A DNA stretch of 64,000 nucleotides from Pseudomonas siliginis (GCF_019145195.1 NZ_JAHSTW010000006.1:62001-126000); one strand, 5' to 3'. Numbered from the stretch's first letter, positions 21,001 to 28,327 are shown. Made by a program: numbers and translations. Notes: generated from the letters alone by a model not told the origin.

Positions 21001-21968
21001 CCCGGGCCTTCATAAATTCCACGACCGTGGGACGCTTTGCCGATCGAGTGGATCGCTTGTTCGTACGAGGCCAGGTATTTTTGCGCGTCGACTTCAGTGA
21101 GTGCCGCTTCACCGAGCATGTCGTAGGAGTAACGGAAGCCTTTGGCTTCGAACTTGCTCGCATTGGCCAGTGCTTCGGCGATGGTTTCGCCGGTAACGAA
21201 CTGCTCGCCCATCAGGCGCATGGCCATGTCGACGCCCTTGCGGATCATCGGCTCGCCGCTCTTGCCGATGATGCGGCTCAGCGACGAAGTCAGGCCGGCT
21301 TCGTTGTGGGTGGAGACCAGTTTGCCAGTCAGCAGCAGACCCCAGGTCGCAGCGTTGACGAACAGCGAAGGGCTGTTGCCCAGGTGCGGATGCCAGTTGC
21401 CGGTGCTGATCTTGTCGCGGATCAGCGCATCGCGGGTGCCTTTGTCCGGGATGCGCAGCAGCGCTTCGGCCAGGCACATCAGCGCCACGCCTTCCTGGGA
21501 CGACAGGGAGAATTCCTGCAGCAGGCCCTGAACAATACCGGCACGACCACCGGCACTCTTCTGGTTGCGCAGTTTTTCTGCGATGGTCGCCGCGAGCTTG
21601 TTGGTGGCTTCGGCCATCGGGGCCGGCAGGCGCGCCTGCTCGATCAGCATTGGCACCACTTCCGGCTCAGGACGGCGGTAAGCAGCGGTGATCGAAGCGC
21701 GCAGTACCGATTGCGGGAGGATGCTTTCAGCGAATTCGAGGAAGCATTGGTGAGCGTGATCGGTCTGCACTTCGCCCGCGTCATCGGCGTCTTTGGCGGT
21801 CAAACCGTTCAACTCGGTCAGGGTTGCACCACCCTCGAGTTTTTCCAGGTAATTGAAAATTGCCTGCTTGATCAGCCAGTGCGGCGTGCGATCAATCGAG
21901 GTTGCGGCAGCCTTCAGGCGCTCGCGGGTCGGGTCATCGAGTTTGACCCCAAGGGTGGTGGTAGCCAT
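18015..21968 (-). CDS. putA: Trifunctional PutA: proline dehydrogenase, P5C dehydrogenase, repressor
   Basis: A 1317-residue enzyme that oxidises proline to glutamate in two steps and also represses its own locus. Residues about 1-47 form a ribbon-helix-helix DNA-binding domain (TTLGVKLDDPTRERLKAAA). The FAD proline dehydrogenase barrel lies at about 190-560 (GRGIYEGPGISIKLSALHP, LMIRLVKGAYWDSEIK). The aldehyde dehydrogenase lies at about 650-1110 (SPWNFPLAIFSGQVAAALA, TGSTEVARLL, catalytic cysteine in GQRCSALRVLC), with a C-terminal capping domain after it. The open frame begins at 22004, but the ATG at 21968 with GAGGATA upstream starts the family N-terminus. It is divergent from putP, across a gap carrying six GTTGCA motifs, the sequence known to be bound by E. 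coli PutA. Confidence 0.97.
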   Translation of the reverse strand: MATTTLGVKLDDPTRERLKAAATSIDRTPHWLIKQAIFNYLEKLEGGATLTELNGLTAKDADDAGEVQTDHAHQCFLEFAESILPQSVLRASITAAYRRPEPEVVPMLIEQARLPAPMAEATNKLAATIAEKLRNQKSAGGRAGIVQGLLQEFSLSSQEGVALMCLAEALLRIPDKGTRDALIRDKISTGNWHPHLGNSPSLFVNAATWGLLLTGKLVSTHNEAGLTSSLSRIIGKSGEPMIRKGVDMAMRLMGEQFVTGETIAEALANASKFEAKGFRYSYDMLGEAALTEVDAQKYLASYEQAIHSIGKASHGRGIYEGPGISIKLSALHPRYSRAQYERVMDELYPRLLSLTLLAKQYDIGLNIDAEEADRLELSLDLLERLCFEPQLTGWNGIGFVIQAYQKRCPYVIDYVIDLARRSRHRLMIRLVKGAYWDSEIKRAQVEGLEGYPVYTRKVYTDVSYIACARKLLSVPEVIYPQFATHNAHTLSAIYHIAGQNYYPGQYEFQCLHGMGEPLYEQVVGKVSEGKLNRPCRVYAPVGTHETLLAYLVRRLLENGANTSFVNRIADQSISIQELVADPVAQIEQMATVEGGFGLPHPRIPLPRDLYGAERANSSGIDMANEHRLASLSCALLATAHNDWKAAPMLGCASSNETPVAVLNPSDHRDVVGHVQEATVEDVDSAIQCALNAAPIWQATPPAERAAILERAADLMEGEIQPLMGLLAREAGKTYANAIAEVREAVDFLRYYAVQARNDFSNDAHRPLGPVVCISPWNFPLAIFSGQVAAALAAGNPVLAKPAEQTPLVAAQAVRLMLEAGIPEGVLQLLPGRGETVGAGLVGDERVKGVMFTGSTEVARLLQRNIAGRLDSQGRPIPLIAETGGQNAMIVDSSALTEQVVIDVVSSAFDSAGQRCSALRVLCLQEDSADRVIEMLKGAMAESRLGNPERLSVDIGPVIDAEAKAGIDKHIQGMRDKGRNVYQVAIADSEEIKRGTFVMPTLIELESFDELQREIFGPVLHVVRYKRKELDQLIGQINASGYGLTLGVHTRIDETIAKVIDNVNAGNVYVNRNIVGAVVGVQPFGGEGLSGTGPKAGGPLYLYRLLSTRPSDAIEQSFARGDAIVAPDVRLRDAMSQSLNALKAWADNNKFADLSTLCVQYAAQSQSGITRVLAGPTGEKNSYAILPREHVLCLAEVEGDLLTQLAAVLAVGGSAVWPETELTKALLARLPKEVQARIKRVADWNKDEVVFDAVLHHGHSDQLRGVCQQIAQRGGAIVGVQGLSQGETNIALERLVIERALSVNTAAAGGNASLMTIG

Positions 21969-22426
21969 ATTTTTATCCTCATGGTTGCCACAGTTGCGTG
22001 GCATCAGCTGGCCGCAAGATTAGCCGTGCGCTGAATGAGGTGCAACCGGGTGCAACCCTTTTTTTGCCGGAATAATACGCAGCTCGTCAGGAAATAATTT
22101 CTGGTACGAAAGTGCTGCTCCTGCTTGGTGCTTTTGCTTCTAGCAAAGAGGCGTGACTGCCACAAAAGGGAGCAAAAACGGGGTGATCGTCGATTAATCC
22201 GACTGGGTGCAACTAATTCTCGCGAAACTGGTTGCACCTTATTTGCTTTGTTGCATAGCATTCGCCGCCAAGGTGCAACCGGGAATAACCCGGTGTACCG
22301 GCTGATGGCTTTCCTGGGGAAACATCAGTCTTAAATGCGCGGGATCCCGGATCGTCTGCCAAACGTCGTCGTTTGCGAGCGGTTCACTACCGCCGCTACA
22401 TAAAAACAAAGCCAGGGCGTAACTCA
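21969..22426. promoter_or_regulatory. putA-putP control region with clustered GTTGCA sites
   Basis: The 458-base divergent gap contains six perfect copies of GTTGCA/TGCAAC, at 22041-22046, 22051-22056, 22208-22213, 22231-22236, 22250-22255 and 22274-22279. They fall in two groups, two next to putA and four next to putP. GTTGCA is the core operator for the ribbon-helix-helix domain of PutA in E. coli, so both promoters are probably repressed by PutA when proline is absent. No gene was found in the gap. Confidence 0.75.
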
Positions 22427-23911
22427 ATGAGCGTAAGCAATCCAACCCTGATCACATTCGTGATCTACATCGCAGCAATGGTGCTGATCGGCTTGATGGC
22501 CTATCGCTCCACCAACAACCTTTCTGACTATATTCTCGGTGGTCGCAGCCTCGGCAGCGTCGTCACCGCGCTGTCTGCCGGTGCCTCCGACATGAGCGGC
22601 TGGTTGCTGATGGGCCTGCCGGGCGCCATCTACATGTCCGGTCTGTCCGAAAGCTGGATCGCCATCGGCCTGATCGTCGGTGCCTACCTGAACTGGCTGT
22701 TCGTCGCCGGCCGTCTGCGGGTGCAGACCGAGCACAACGGCGATGCACTGACTCTGCCGGACTACTTCTCCAGCCGTTTCGAAGATAAAAGCGGCTTGCT
22801 GCGGATTATCTCGGCGGTGGTGATTCTGGTGTTCTTCACCATCTACTGCGCCTCCGGCATCGTCGCCGGTGCGCGTCTGTTCGAAAGCACCTTTGGCATG
22901 TCCTACGAGACGGCGCTGTGGGCCGGTGCTGCGGCGACCATTGCTTACACCTTCGTCGGCGGTTTTCTCGCGGTGAGCTGGACCGACACCGTACAAGCGA
23001 CCCTGATGATCTTCGCGCTGATCCTTACGCCGATCATCGTCCTGCTGGCCACCGGCGGCGTCGATACCACGTTCCTGGCCATCGAAGCGCAGGATCCGAG
23101 CAACTTCGACATGCTCAAAGGCACCACCTTCATCGGCATCATCTCGCTGATGGGTTGGGGTCTGGGCTACTTCGGCCAGCCGCACATCCTCGCGCGTTTC
23201 ATGGCGGCGGATTCGGTGAAGTCGATCGCCAAGGCGCGTCGCATTTCCATGGCCTGGATGATCCTGTGCCTGGGCGGCACCGTGGCGGTGGGCTTCTTCG
23301 GTATCGCTTACTTCTCGGCGCACCCGGAAGTGGCCGGTCCGGTCACCGAGAACCCGGAGCGCGTGTTCATCGAACTGGCGAAAATCCTCTTCAACCCATG
23401 GGTTGCCGGTGTGCTGCTGTCGGCCATTCTGGCTGCGGTAATGAGCACCCTGAGCTGCCAGTTGCTGGTGTGCTCAAGCGCCCTGACCGAAGACTTCTAC
23501 AAGACCTTTCTGCGCAAGTCCGCTTCGCAACTGGAACTGGTCTGGGTCGGTCGTGCCATGGTGCTGCTGGTAGCCCTGATCGCTATCGCGCTGGCTGCCA
23601 ACCCGGAAAACCGCGTACTGGGCCTGGTGTCCTACGCCTGGGCCGGTTTCGGTGCTGCGTTCGGACCGGTGGTGCTGATCTCGGTCGTCTGGAAAGACAT
23701 GACCCGCAACGGCGCACTGGCCGGCATTCTGGTCGGCGCGATCACCGTGGTGGTCTGGAAGCATTTCGAACTGCTGGGTCTGTACGAAATCATTCCTGGC
23801 TTCATCTTCGCCAGCCTGGCCATCTACTTTGTCAGCAAGGCGGGTGAACCGACTCGCGGCATGGTTGAGCGTTTCGAGGCAGCGGAAAAAGATTTCCATC
23901 TGAACAAGTGA
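22427..23911 (+). CDS. putP: Sodium/proline symporter PutP
   Basis: A 494-residue inner-membrane transporter of the sodium:solute symporter family with about 13 membrane segments. Signature blocks are SDYILGGRSLGSVVTALSAG near residue 30, ASDMSGWLLMGLPGAIY (sodium and proline site in transmembrane helix 2), GWGLGYFGQPHILARFMA near 240 and AAVMSTLSCQLLVCSSALTED near 335. It imports proline with Na+ for use as carbon and nitrogen source or osmoprotectant. The open frame extends to 22373, but the ATG at 22427 matches the family N-terminus. Divergent from putA with a shared control region, and followed by a rho-independent terminator. Confidence 0.97.
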   Translation: MSVSNPTLITFVIYIAAMVLIGLMAYRSTNNLSDYILGGRSLGSVVTALSAGASDMSGWLLMGLPGAIYMSGLSESWIAIGLIVGAYLNWLFVAGRLRVQTEHNGDALTLPDYFSSRFEDKSGLLRIISAVVILVFFTIYCASGIVAGARLFESTFGMSYETALWAGAAATIAYTFVGGFLAVSWTDTVQATLMIFALILTPIIVLLATGGVDTTFLAIEAQDPSNFDMLKGTTFIGIISLMGWGLGYFGQPHILARFMAADSVKSIAKARRISMAWMILCLGGTVAVGFFGIAYFSAHPEVAGPVTENPERVFIELAKILFNPWVAGVLLSAILAAVMSTLSCQLLVCSSALTEDFYKTFLRKSASQLELVWVGRAMVLLVALIAIALAANPENRVLGLVSYAWAGFGAAFGPVVLISVVWKDMTRNGALAGILVGAITVVVWKHFELLGLYEIIPGFIFASLAIYFVSKAGEPTRGMVERFEAAEKDFHLNK

Positions 23912-23934
23912 TGGACTGAGCTTCGGCTCAAATG

Positions 23935-23972
23935 AAAACGGCTCGTTTCCTACCGGAGGCGGGCCGTTTTTT
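23935..23972 (+). terminator. Rho-independent terminator after putP
   Basis: AAAACGGCTCG pairs with CGGGCCGTTTT and is followed by more T. A smaller TGAGC-TTCG-GCTCA hairpin at 23917-23930 lies between it and the putP stop at 23911. Confidence 0.85.
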
Positions 23973-24005
23973 GTTGCCTGTGATTCTTCAACAACACTGG
24001 AGAAC

Positions 24006-24099
24006 CCTGTGGGAGCTGGCTTGCCAGCGATGACGGTGTGTCAGTCAGCGATAAGTTGAATGTGCCGACCTCATCGCTGGCAAGCCAGCTCCCACAGGG
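24006..24099. repeat. REP palindrome pair (GTGGGAGCTGGCTTGCC subtype)
   Basis: Arms CCTGTGGGAGCTGGCTTGCC and GGCAAGCCAGCTCCCACAGG, the second common arm variant. It lies in the 347-base gap between putP and vgrG; the remaining 24100-24258 presumably holds the vgrG promoter, but no convincing boxes were seen. Confidence 0.85.
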
Positions 24100-24258
24100 A
24101 CACTGACCGGCTTGAAGGAATGTCTGTAGTCAAAGTGCTAATTTCTAAAGGTCCTTTCAGCAAACCACGTAGGGCAAATCTGAATTTCCCGTCACCTGCT
24201 CATCACCCCTTGCCCCTCATGCAGAATCGCCCGCCCTCACACTGCAGAGAGACATCGG

Positions 24259-26274
24259 ATGTTCGCGCCTGCCAATCAACCGCGTTTCACGTTGACCCTC
24301 GAAGGCGCCCAGCATGACCTCAAGGTCCTTGAGTTCACGGGCAGGGAAGCCATCAGCCAACCCTTTCGCTTCGAGCTGGAACTGGTCAGCGAGCGGCCGG
24401 ACCTGGATCTGGAAAGCCTGCTGCATGGTCAGGCGTTTCTGAGTTTCGATGCTCAGGGTTGCGGTATTCATGGTCAGATTTATCAGGTCGGGCAGGGCGA
24501 TTCCGGGAAACGTCTGACACGCTATCACCTCAGCCTTGTCCCGCGTCTGACGTATCTGGGGCATCGCATCAACCAGCGGATTTTTCAGCATCAGAACGTG
24601 CCGCAAATTGTCACGCAGATCCTCAAGGACCATTCGATCCTGCGCGATGCCTTTGAATTTCGCCTGGGCAGCGAATACCCGGAGCGCGAATACTGCGTGC
24701 AATACGCCGAAAGCGATCTGGCCTTCATCCAGCGTCTGTGTGCCGAAGTCGGCATTCATTACCACTTTCAACACAGCCCCGAAGGCCATTTGCTGGTATT
24801 CGGCGACGACCAGACCGTGTTCCCCAAGCTGCCCGCGCCAACGTTGTATCTGCCGGGCAGCGGCATGTCGGCGGGCGCGCCGGCGATTCAACGGTTCAAC
24901 GTGCGCGTGGAAACCCGCACCAGCGTCGTCACCCGGCGCGACTACAACTTCGAAAAACCACGCCTGTCGCTGGAAAGTCGCAGTGACGGCGAGCAGCGTC
25001 CGGTGCTGGAGGACTACCTCTTTCCGGGCCAATTCAACGATCGCGAAACCGGCAGACACCTGACGCGCCGTGCGCTTGAACGGCACGTTGCCGATTACCG
25101 TCAGGCCGAGGGCAGCAGCGACGAATCCTCACTGGTCTGCGGGCATTTTCTGCAACTCACCGAGCATCCGCGCAGCGACTGGAATGATCTGTGGTTGCTC
25201 ACCTGTGTCGAGCATCGCGGCCGCCAGCCGCAGGTGCTTGAGGAATCGGTGACCAGCGATGGCGAATCCTTCCAGGGCTACCGCAATACTTTCGTCGCCA
25301 CGCCGTGGGACGTGGTCTTTCGTCCGGCGCTGTGCCCGGAAAAACCGCGCATGTCGGGCTACCAACCTGCCGTGGTCACCGGCCCGAAAGATCTGGAAAT
25401 CCATTGCGACGAATACGGCCGGGTCAAAGTGCAACTGGCCTGGGACCGCGAAGGCGAATTGAACGAGCACTCCAGTTGCTGGCTGCGCGTTGCGACCGGT
25501 TGGGCTCATGATCACTACGGTAGCGTATTGATTCCGCGAGTCGGCATGGAAGTGCTCGTCGGCTTCATGGATGGCGATGCCGACAAGCCGCTGGTCATGG
25601 GTTGTCTGCCCAATGCGGCGACCCCGGTGCCGCTGGATCTGCCGGCAGACAAGACCCGCAGTATCTTCCGCAGCCAGAGCAGCCCAGGCGGTGGCGGTTA
25701 TAACGAACTGCGCATCGAGGACAAAAAAGGCGCCGAGGAAATCTACCTGCGTGCCCAGCGTAACTGGACCCAGCATGTGCTCAACGACCAGCAGCTGCAG
25801 GTCGATAATCAGCGCAGTGTGGTGGTCACCGGCACCGCCCGCCATGAACTCAAGGCCGACGAGCAACGCATCACCCACGGCCAGCGCCAGACCGAAGTCA
25901 GGCAGGATGATCATTTGTCCGTGCTCGGCGATCAGCAGGTTCGGGTGAACAGCCAGGCCACCAGCGCCTCGGCGCAGATCCATATCAGCGCAGGCCAGCA
26001 AGTGGTCATTGATGGCGGCGCGAGCGCGACGATTCAGGCCGGGGGACAGTGGATCAACATTGGTCCCGGCGGAATTTTCAGCAGCGTGCCAATTGTTGTG
26101 GGCGGCGCGCCGATGGCGGCAACGAGTGCGGCACCGGTGGTGCCGGGCTTGCCAGAGAAACTGGTCGCTGCGCCGGCGGCGATTCTCACCGCTGCACAGA
26201 TCATGAGTCTCAAAGGTGATGCGCCTTTCTGCGAAGAGTGTGAGCGTTGTAAGGATGGTGTTTGTGCAGCGTGA
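24259..26274 (+). CDS. vgrG: Type VI secretion spike protein VgrG
   Basis: A 671-residue VgrG, the trimeric tip of the type VI secretion tube, fired into neighbouring cells and carrying effectors. Residues about 5-350 match the gp27-like base (FTGREAISQPFRFELELVSE, EYCVQYAESDLAFIQRLC). The gp5 OB-fold follows at about 370-470 (DEYGRVKVQLAWDREG, SCWLRVATGWA, PRVGMEVLVGFMDGD). A beta-helix with DUF2345-type repeats runs to about 610, with QDDHLSVLGDQQVRVNSQ. The C-terminus ends in a cysteine cluster, CEECERCKDGVC (CX2CX2CX4C), that could bind metal or the adaptor. No tssB/tssC or other structural type VI genes are in this window, so it is an orphan vgrG served by a system elsewhere. The DUF4123 chaperone gene overlaps its end. 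Confidence 0.95.
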   Translation: MFAPANQPRFTLTLEGAQHDLKVLEFTGREAISQPFRFELELVSERPDLDLESLLHGQAFLSFDAQGCGIHGQIYQVGQGDSGKRLTRYHLSLVPRLTYLGHRINQRIFQHQNVPQIVTQILKDHSILRDAFEFRLGSEYPEREYCVQYAESDLAFIQRLCAEVGIHYHFQHSPEGHLLVFGDDQTVFPKLPAPTLYLPGSGMSAGAPAIQRFNVRVETRTSVVTRRDYNFEKPRLSLESRSDGEQRPVLEDYLFPGQFNDRETGRHLTRRALERHVADYRQAEGSSDESSLVCGHFLQLTEHPRSDWNDLWLLTCVEHRGRQPQVLEESVTSDGESFQGYRNTFVATPWDVVFRPALCPEKPRMSGYQPAVVTGPKDLEIHCDEYGRVKVQLAWDREGELNEHSSCWLRVATGWAHDHYGSVLIPRVGMEVLVGFMDGDADKPLVMGCLPNAATPVPLDLPADKTRSIFRSQSSPGGGGYNELRIEDKKGAEEIYLRAQRNWTQHVLNDQQLQVDNQRSVVVTGTARHELKADEQRITHGQRQTEVRQDDHLSVLGDQQVRVNSQATSASAQIHISAGQQVVIDGGASATIQAGGQWINIGPGGIFSSVPIVVGGAPMAATSAAPVVPGLPEKLVAAPAAILTAAQIMSLKGDAPFCEECERCKDGVCAA

Positions 26275-26977
26275 GGAATTGACACCCGAACAATGGCTGG
26301 CACGGCAGCCGCTGCATGCGTCGGAGCAACTGTTCGCCATTTTCAGCCGCGCCAGCGACGCCAATGCATTCAAAGCTTGGCAGGGCACAGCGAATCCAGT
26401 CTGGGCCGAGACCATTTATGCCGAGTGGGACGCGGTGATGCCCTATGTGGGAATTGTCGCTGCAGACAGTGAGTTTTTACGTTGGGTGGCGGAAACAGAA
26501 TCCCGGGATTGGGGATGGTTGGCGGTGTCTTCGGCAGATCTGGAAGTGCTGGTCGAACATTTCCGCAGCCTGACTCAAGTGCTGATGCCGGACGGTAAAG
26601 CGGTGTTTTTCCGCTTTTGGGATGGTCGGTTTTTGCTGCCTCTTTTGCAGTCTGACGAGGTCATTCCCGCGCAATGGCTGCCAGTCGTTTCACGAGCCTT
26701 GATCAATGGCCAAACCATTGAAATCGGGGGGCGTGCGCTGGTTTCGGGGCGAGTCTTTCCGTGGTGGAGCGTGCCGCAATCGCTGTTGGCGCAGACTGAT
26801 GCAAGCGTACGCATCGCCAATGCTTTGCAATGGCTGAGCGAGGAGCAACCGGCGGTGTTCGAGGCGTTTCCCGAGGCGGTCCTGCGCTGCAAGGTCGGGC
26901 AGTTTTTCAAATTATCGATGTCGGAAGATTCGTCACGATCGGCGCTTCTGGAGTTTTTGCTGGCAGAGGCAGAGTGA
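26255..26977 (+). CDS. DUF4123 type VI effector chaperone/adaptor
   Basis: A 240-residue protein with the DUF4123 pattern: QLFAIFSRASDANAFKAW, the YVGIVAADSEFLRWV block, GWLAVSSADLEVLVEHFRSL near residue 85, and the hallmark KAVFFRFWDGRFLLPLL near 115. DUF4123 proteins load a specific effector onto the VgrG tip. The open frame extends to 26216 but this start, ATG at 26255, overlaps the vgrG end by only 20 bases. GTG codons at 26258 and 26264 are alternatives. Normally the effector gene follows immediately, but here about 330 bases without a recognisable toxin follow, so the cargo is missing or encoded elsewhere. Confidence 0.85.
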   Translation: MVFVQREELTPEQWLARQPLHASEQLFAIFSRASDANAFKAWQGTANPVWAETIYAEWDAVMPYVGIVAADSEFLRWVAETESRDWGWLAVSSADLEVLVEHFRSLTQVLMPDGKAVFFRFWDGRFLLPLLQSDEVIPAQWLPVVSRALINGQTIEIGGRALVSGRVFPWWSVPQSLLAQTDASVRIANALQWLSEEQPAVFEAFPEAVLRCKVGQFFKLSMSEDSSRSALLEFLLAEAE

Positions 26978-27069
26978 AATTTCGGGGCAAACGCTTCGGA
27001 CGTTTCCTTCGAATCACGGCGGTTTTCATGAACTGGTGCGTGGTGAGTTGCAGGGATAGTCTTTTCGTT

Positions 27070-27089
27070 GTCGCCGCGAGAGCGGTGGC
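27070..27089 (+). other. Small GNRA-loop hairpin downstream of the DUF4123 gene
   Basis: GTCGCCGC and GCGGTGGC form an 8-base stem (with two G-U pairs) closed by a GAGA loop. No U-tract follows, so it is not a standard terminator. Nothing else is visible between 26978 and the structured leader at 27172. Confidence 0.35.
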
Positions 27090-27171
27090 AGGGTGAAGGA
27101 TCCCCGCATTCATGACGTTACAGTTCGTTGGCTTTTTGCGGCACTTGGTTCAAGTCCGTAAGATCGTTCGC

Positions 27172-27248
27172 GGCGGCTGTGCGTGGGGCACGCTTCGGCG
27201 TGGCCGAGGTCCATGATTGCTCGGTTCCTACTCCTGCGCACAGCTGCC
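27172..27248 (+). ncRNA. Candidate structured RNA leader with three-way junction
   Basis: An outer stem GGCGGCTGTGCG (27172-27183) with CGCACAGCTGCC (27237-27248) pairs at 11 of 12 positions. It encloses a CACGC-TTCG-GCGTG hairpin (27189-27202) and a CCGAG/CTCGG hairpin (27204-27224), which gives a compact three-way junction. It ends about 60 bases before the start of the DUF3077-like gene. From memory, similar sequences precede other DUF3077 genes in fluorescent pseudomonads, but I could not check this. Function unknown: cis-regulatory leader or small RNA. Confidence 0.5.
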
Positions 27249-27308
27249 ACCCTAACCCGTAGGAAGGTGTGATGGCGGCTCACGTTTATCAATCATGGGA
27301 CCCGGAAA

Positions 27309-27629
27309 ATGACCAATATGCATACTGATCCACCCTACGAAAAAATCACGCCTCACCCCGACAACCGCTTCATGGCCCTCACCGGCAATTGCAGCGACAT
27401 GCCCAGCCTGTTCGTCGACACCCACGTGCCCCTCGACATCCTCATGGATGCCGCCAACTATCGCATCCGCGCCGTGGTCCAGGTCCTGGAAAACATGTGC
27501 ATGCGCGGCTCGATCGAATGCGACTCCGTGATCCTCAGCGACTTCGCCCTGCTGTGCGCCATCCCATTGCGCGATGGCTGTGATGTGCTCGATGTCATCG
27601 GCAGACGCTTGCGCAGCATGCCCGCCTGA
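27309..27629 (+). CDS. Small DUF3077/DUF6124-like protein
   Basis: A 106-residue soluble protein of unknown function. It has a DPP motif near the N-terminus (residues 7-9). A sequence SLFVDTHVPLDILMDAANYRIRAVV follows, and it resembles the L-F-x-V plus A-L-x-x-A-x-x-L pattern of DUF3077-type proteins, which are abundant in multiple copies in fluorescent pseudomonads. The C-terminal half (SVILSDFALLCAIPLRDGCDVLDVI) looks helical. Start ATG at 27309 follows GGGACCCGGAAA; an ATG three codons later is possible. A three-stem foldable leader lies upstream. The family assignment is by eye and moderate. It is not an obvious effector: no catalytic motif, signal or PAAR/Rhs segment is visible. Confidence 0.55.
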   Translation: MTNMHTDPPYEKITPHPDNRFMALTGNCSDMPSLFVDTHVPLDILMDAANYRIRAVVQVLENMCMRGSIECDSVILSDFALLCAIPLRDGCDVLDVIGRRLRSMPA

Positions 27630-27646
27630 AAAAGATCAAAAGATCG

Positions 27647-28078
27647 TTAATAGATATCAACGCGTCGGTCGGAAATGTACGCATCCTGAGTTTTGATAAA
27701 AATGTTGAACGCCTCGGAGTTGTAGACATGCAGGCACCCAAGAAACACTACTTTTTCATTCGAGTATTTGCTGTTTGAAGGTGTCTGCTCGTAAGCCGCC
27801 AACACGTAGTTTCGGGTTTCTTTATAGGGATCGTGCAGCACCTGCAGCGTGTCTTCATTTTGCAGGATGGTATGCATGCTTTTGCCCATGAACGAATAGG
27901 CATTGGCGGACAGTGCAATGTCTTTTTCCAGCGCTGAGCGTTCGTTGAATGGCTTCAGGATGCAGTGGCTCAGCCCGTAGTTCTTTAGTGTCTGGCGTGC
28001 CTGTTCAATGTGGGTTTCGTCGGCAAGGGCGAGGTATGGACTAAGAAGGCCGAGTAAACAGATGATCAGATATCGCAT
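27647..28078 (-). CDS. Periplasmic protein resembling Tai4-type T6SS amidase immunity protein
   Basis: A 143-residue exported protein with a signal peptide (MRYLIICLLGLLSPYLALA, cut before DETHI). The mature part has LKNYGLSHCI near residue 32 and VVFLGCLHVYNSEAF near 110. This spacing and pattern of two cysteines recalls Tai4 immunity proteins, which neutralise the Tae4 cell-wall amidase delivered by type VI secretion. No Tae4 amidase (Cys-His-Asp papain-like) is encoded nearby. The gene is distinctly AT-richer than its surroundings and is preceded by AGGAAG at a good distance from ATG 28078. I infer an orphan immunity gene guarding against foreign toxin; a generic secreted protein is the alternative. 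Confidence 0.55.
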   Translation of the reverse strand: MRYLIICLLGLLSPYLALADETHIEQARQTLKNYGLSHCILKPFNERSALEKDIALSANAYSFMGKSMHTILQNEDTLQVLHDPYKETRNYVLAAYEQTPSNSKYSNEKVVFLGCLHVYNSEAFNIFIKTQDAYISDRRVDIY

Positions 28079-28134
28079 GAATTTTTGACTTCCTGTCGTT
28101 GATGGTTAGCCAGTTTAACGCCATAAAAGCAAAG

Positions 28135-28327
28135 CCCCTCACCCTAGCCCTCTCCCAGAGGGAGAGGGGACTGACCGAGTTGTCTTGGTGTTGTACGCCG
28201 ACCTGCGACTTCAGCGGTGAACTTCGTTTGGCCAAGCCTGAGATCACGTCGATCATTCAGGTCGATGTAACTCGCAAGATCGCCACCGTAAGTCCCCTCT
28301 CCCTTCGGGAGAGGGTTAGGGTGAGGG
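28135..28327. repeat. Long paired-hairpin repeat (CCCTCACCCTAGCCCTCTCCC type), copy 3
   Basis: Third copy of the element, with left arm CCCCTCACCCTAGCCCTCTC, GACTGACCGAG, a longer variable centre and right arm GGGAGAGGGTTAGGGTGAGG. It fills most of the 331-base gap upstream of rlmJ; only about 80 bases remain for the rlmJ promoter, with no clear boxes. Confidence 0.85.

Noticed and set aside
17877..22034. Open frame of 1385 codons on the plus strand
   Set aside because: Antisense to putA, which is unambiguous; no motif or ribosome site supports it, and its start lies in a REP element.
26830..27096. Small open frame as possible missing type VI effector
   Set aside because: It is mostly a shifted frame of the DUF4123 gene and shows no toxin motif or signal.
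11057..28327. CRISPR array
   Set aside because: Repeated palindromes are dispersed singly, with no regular spacing, short spacers or cas genes.
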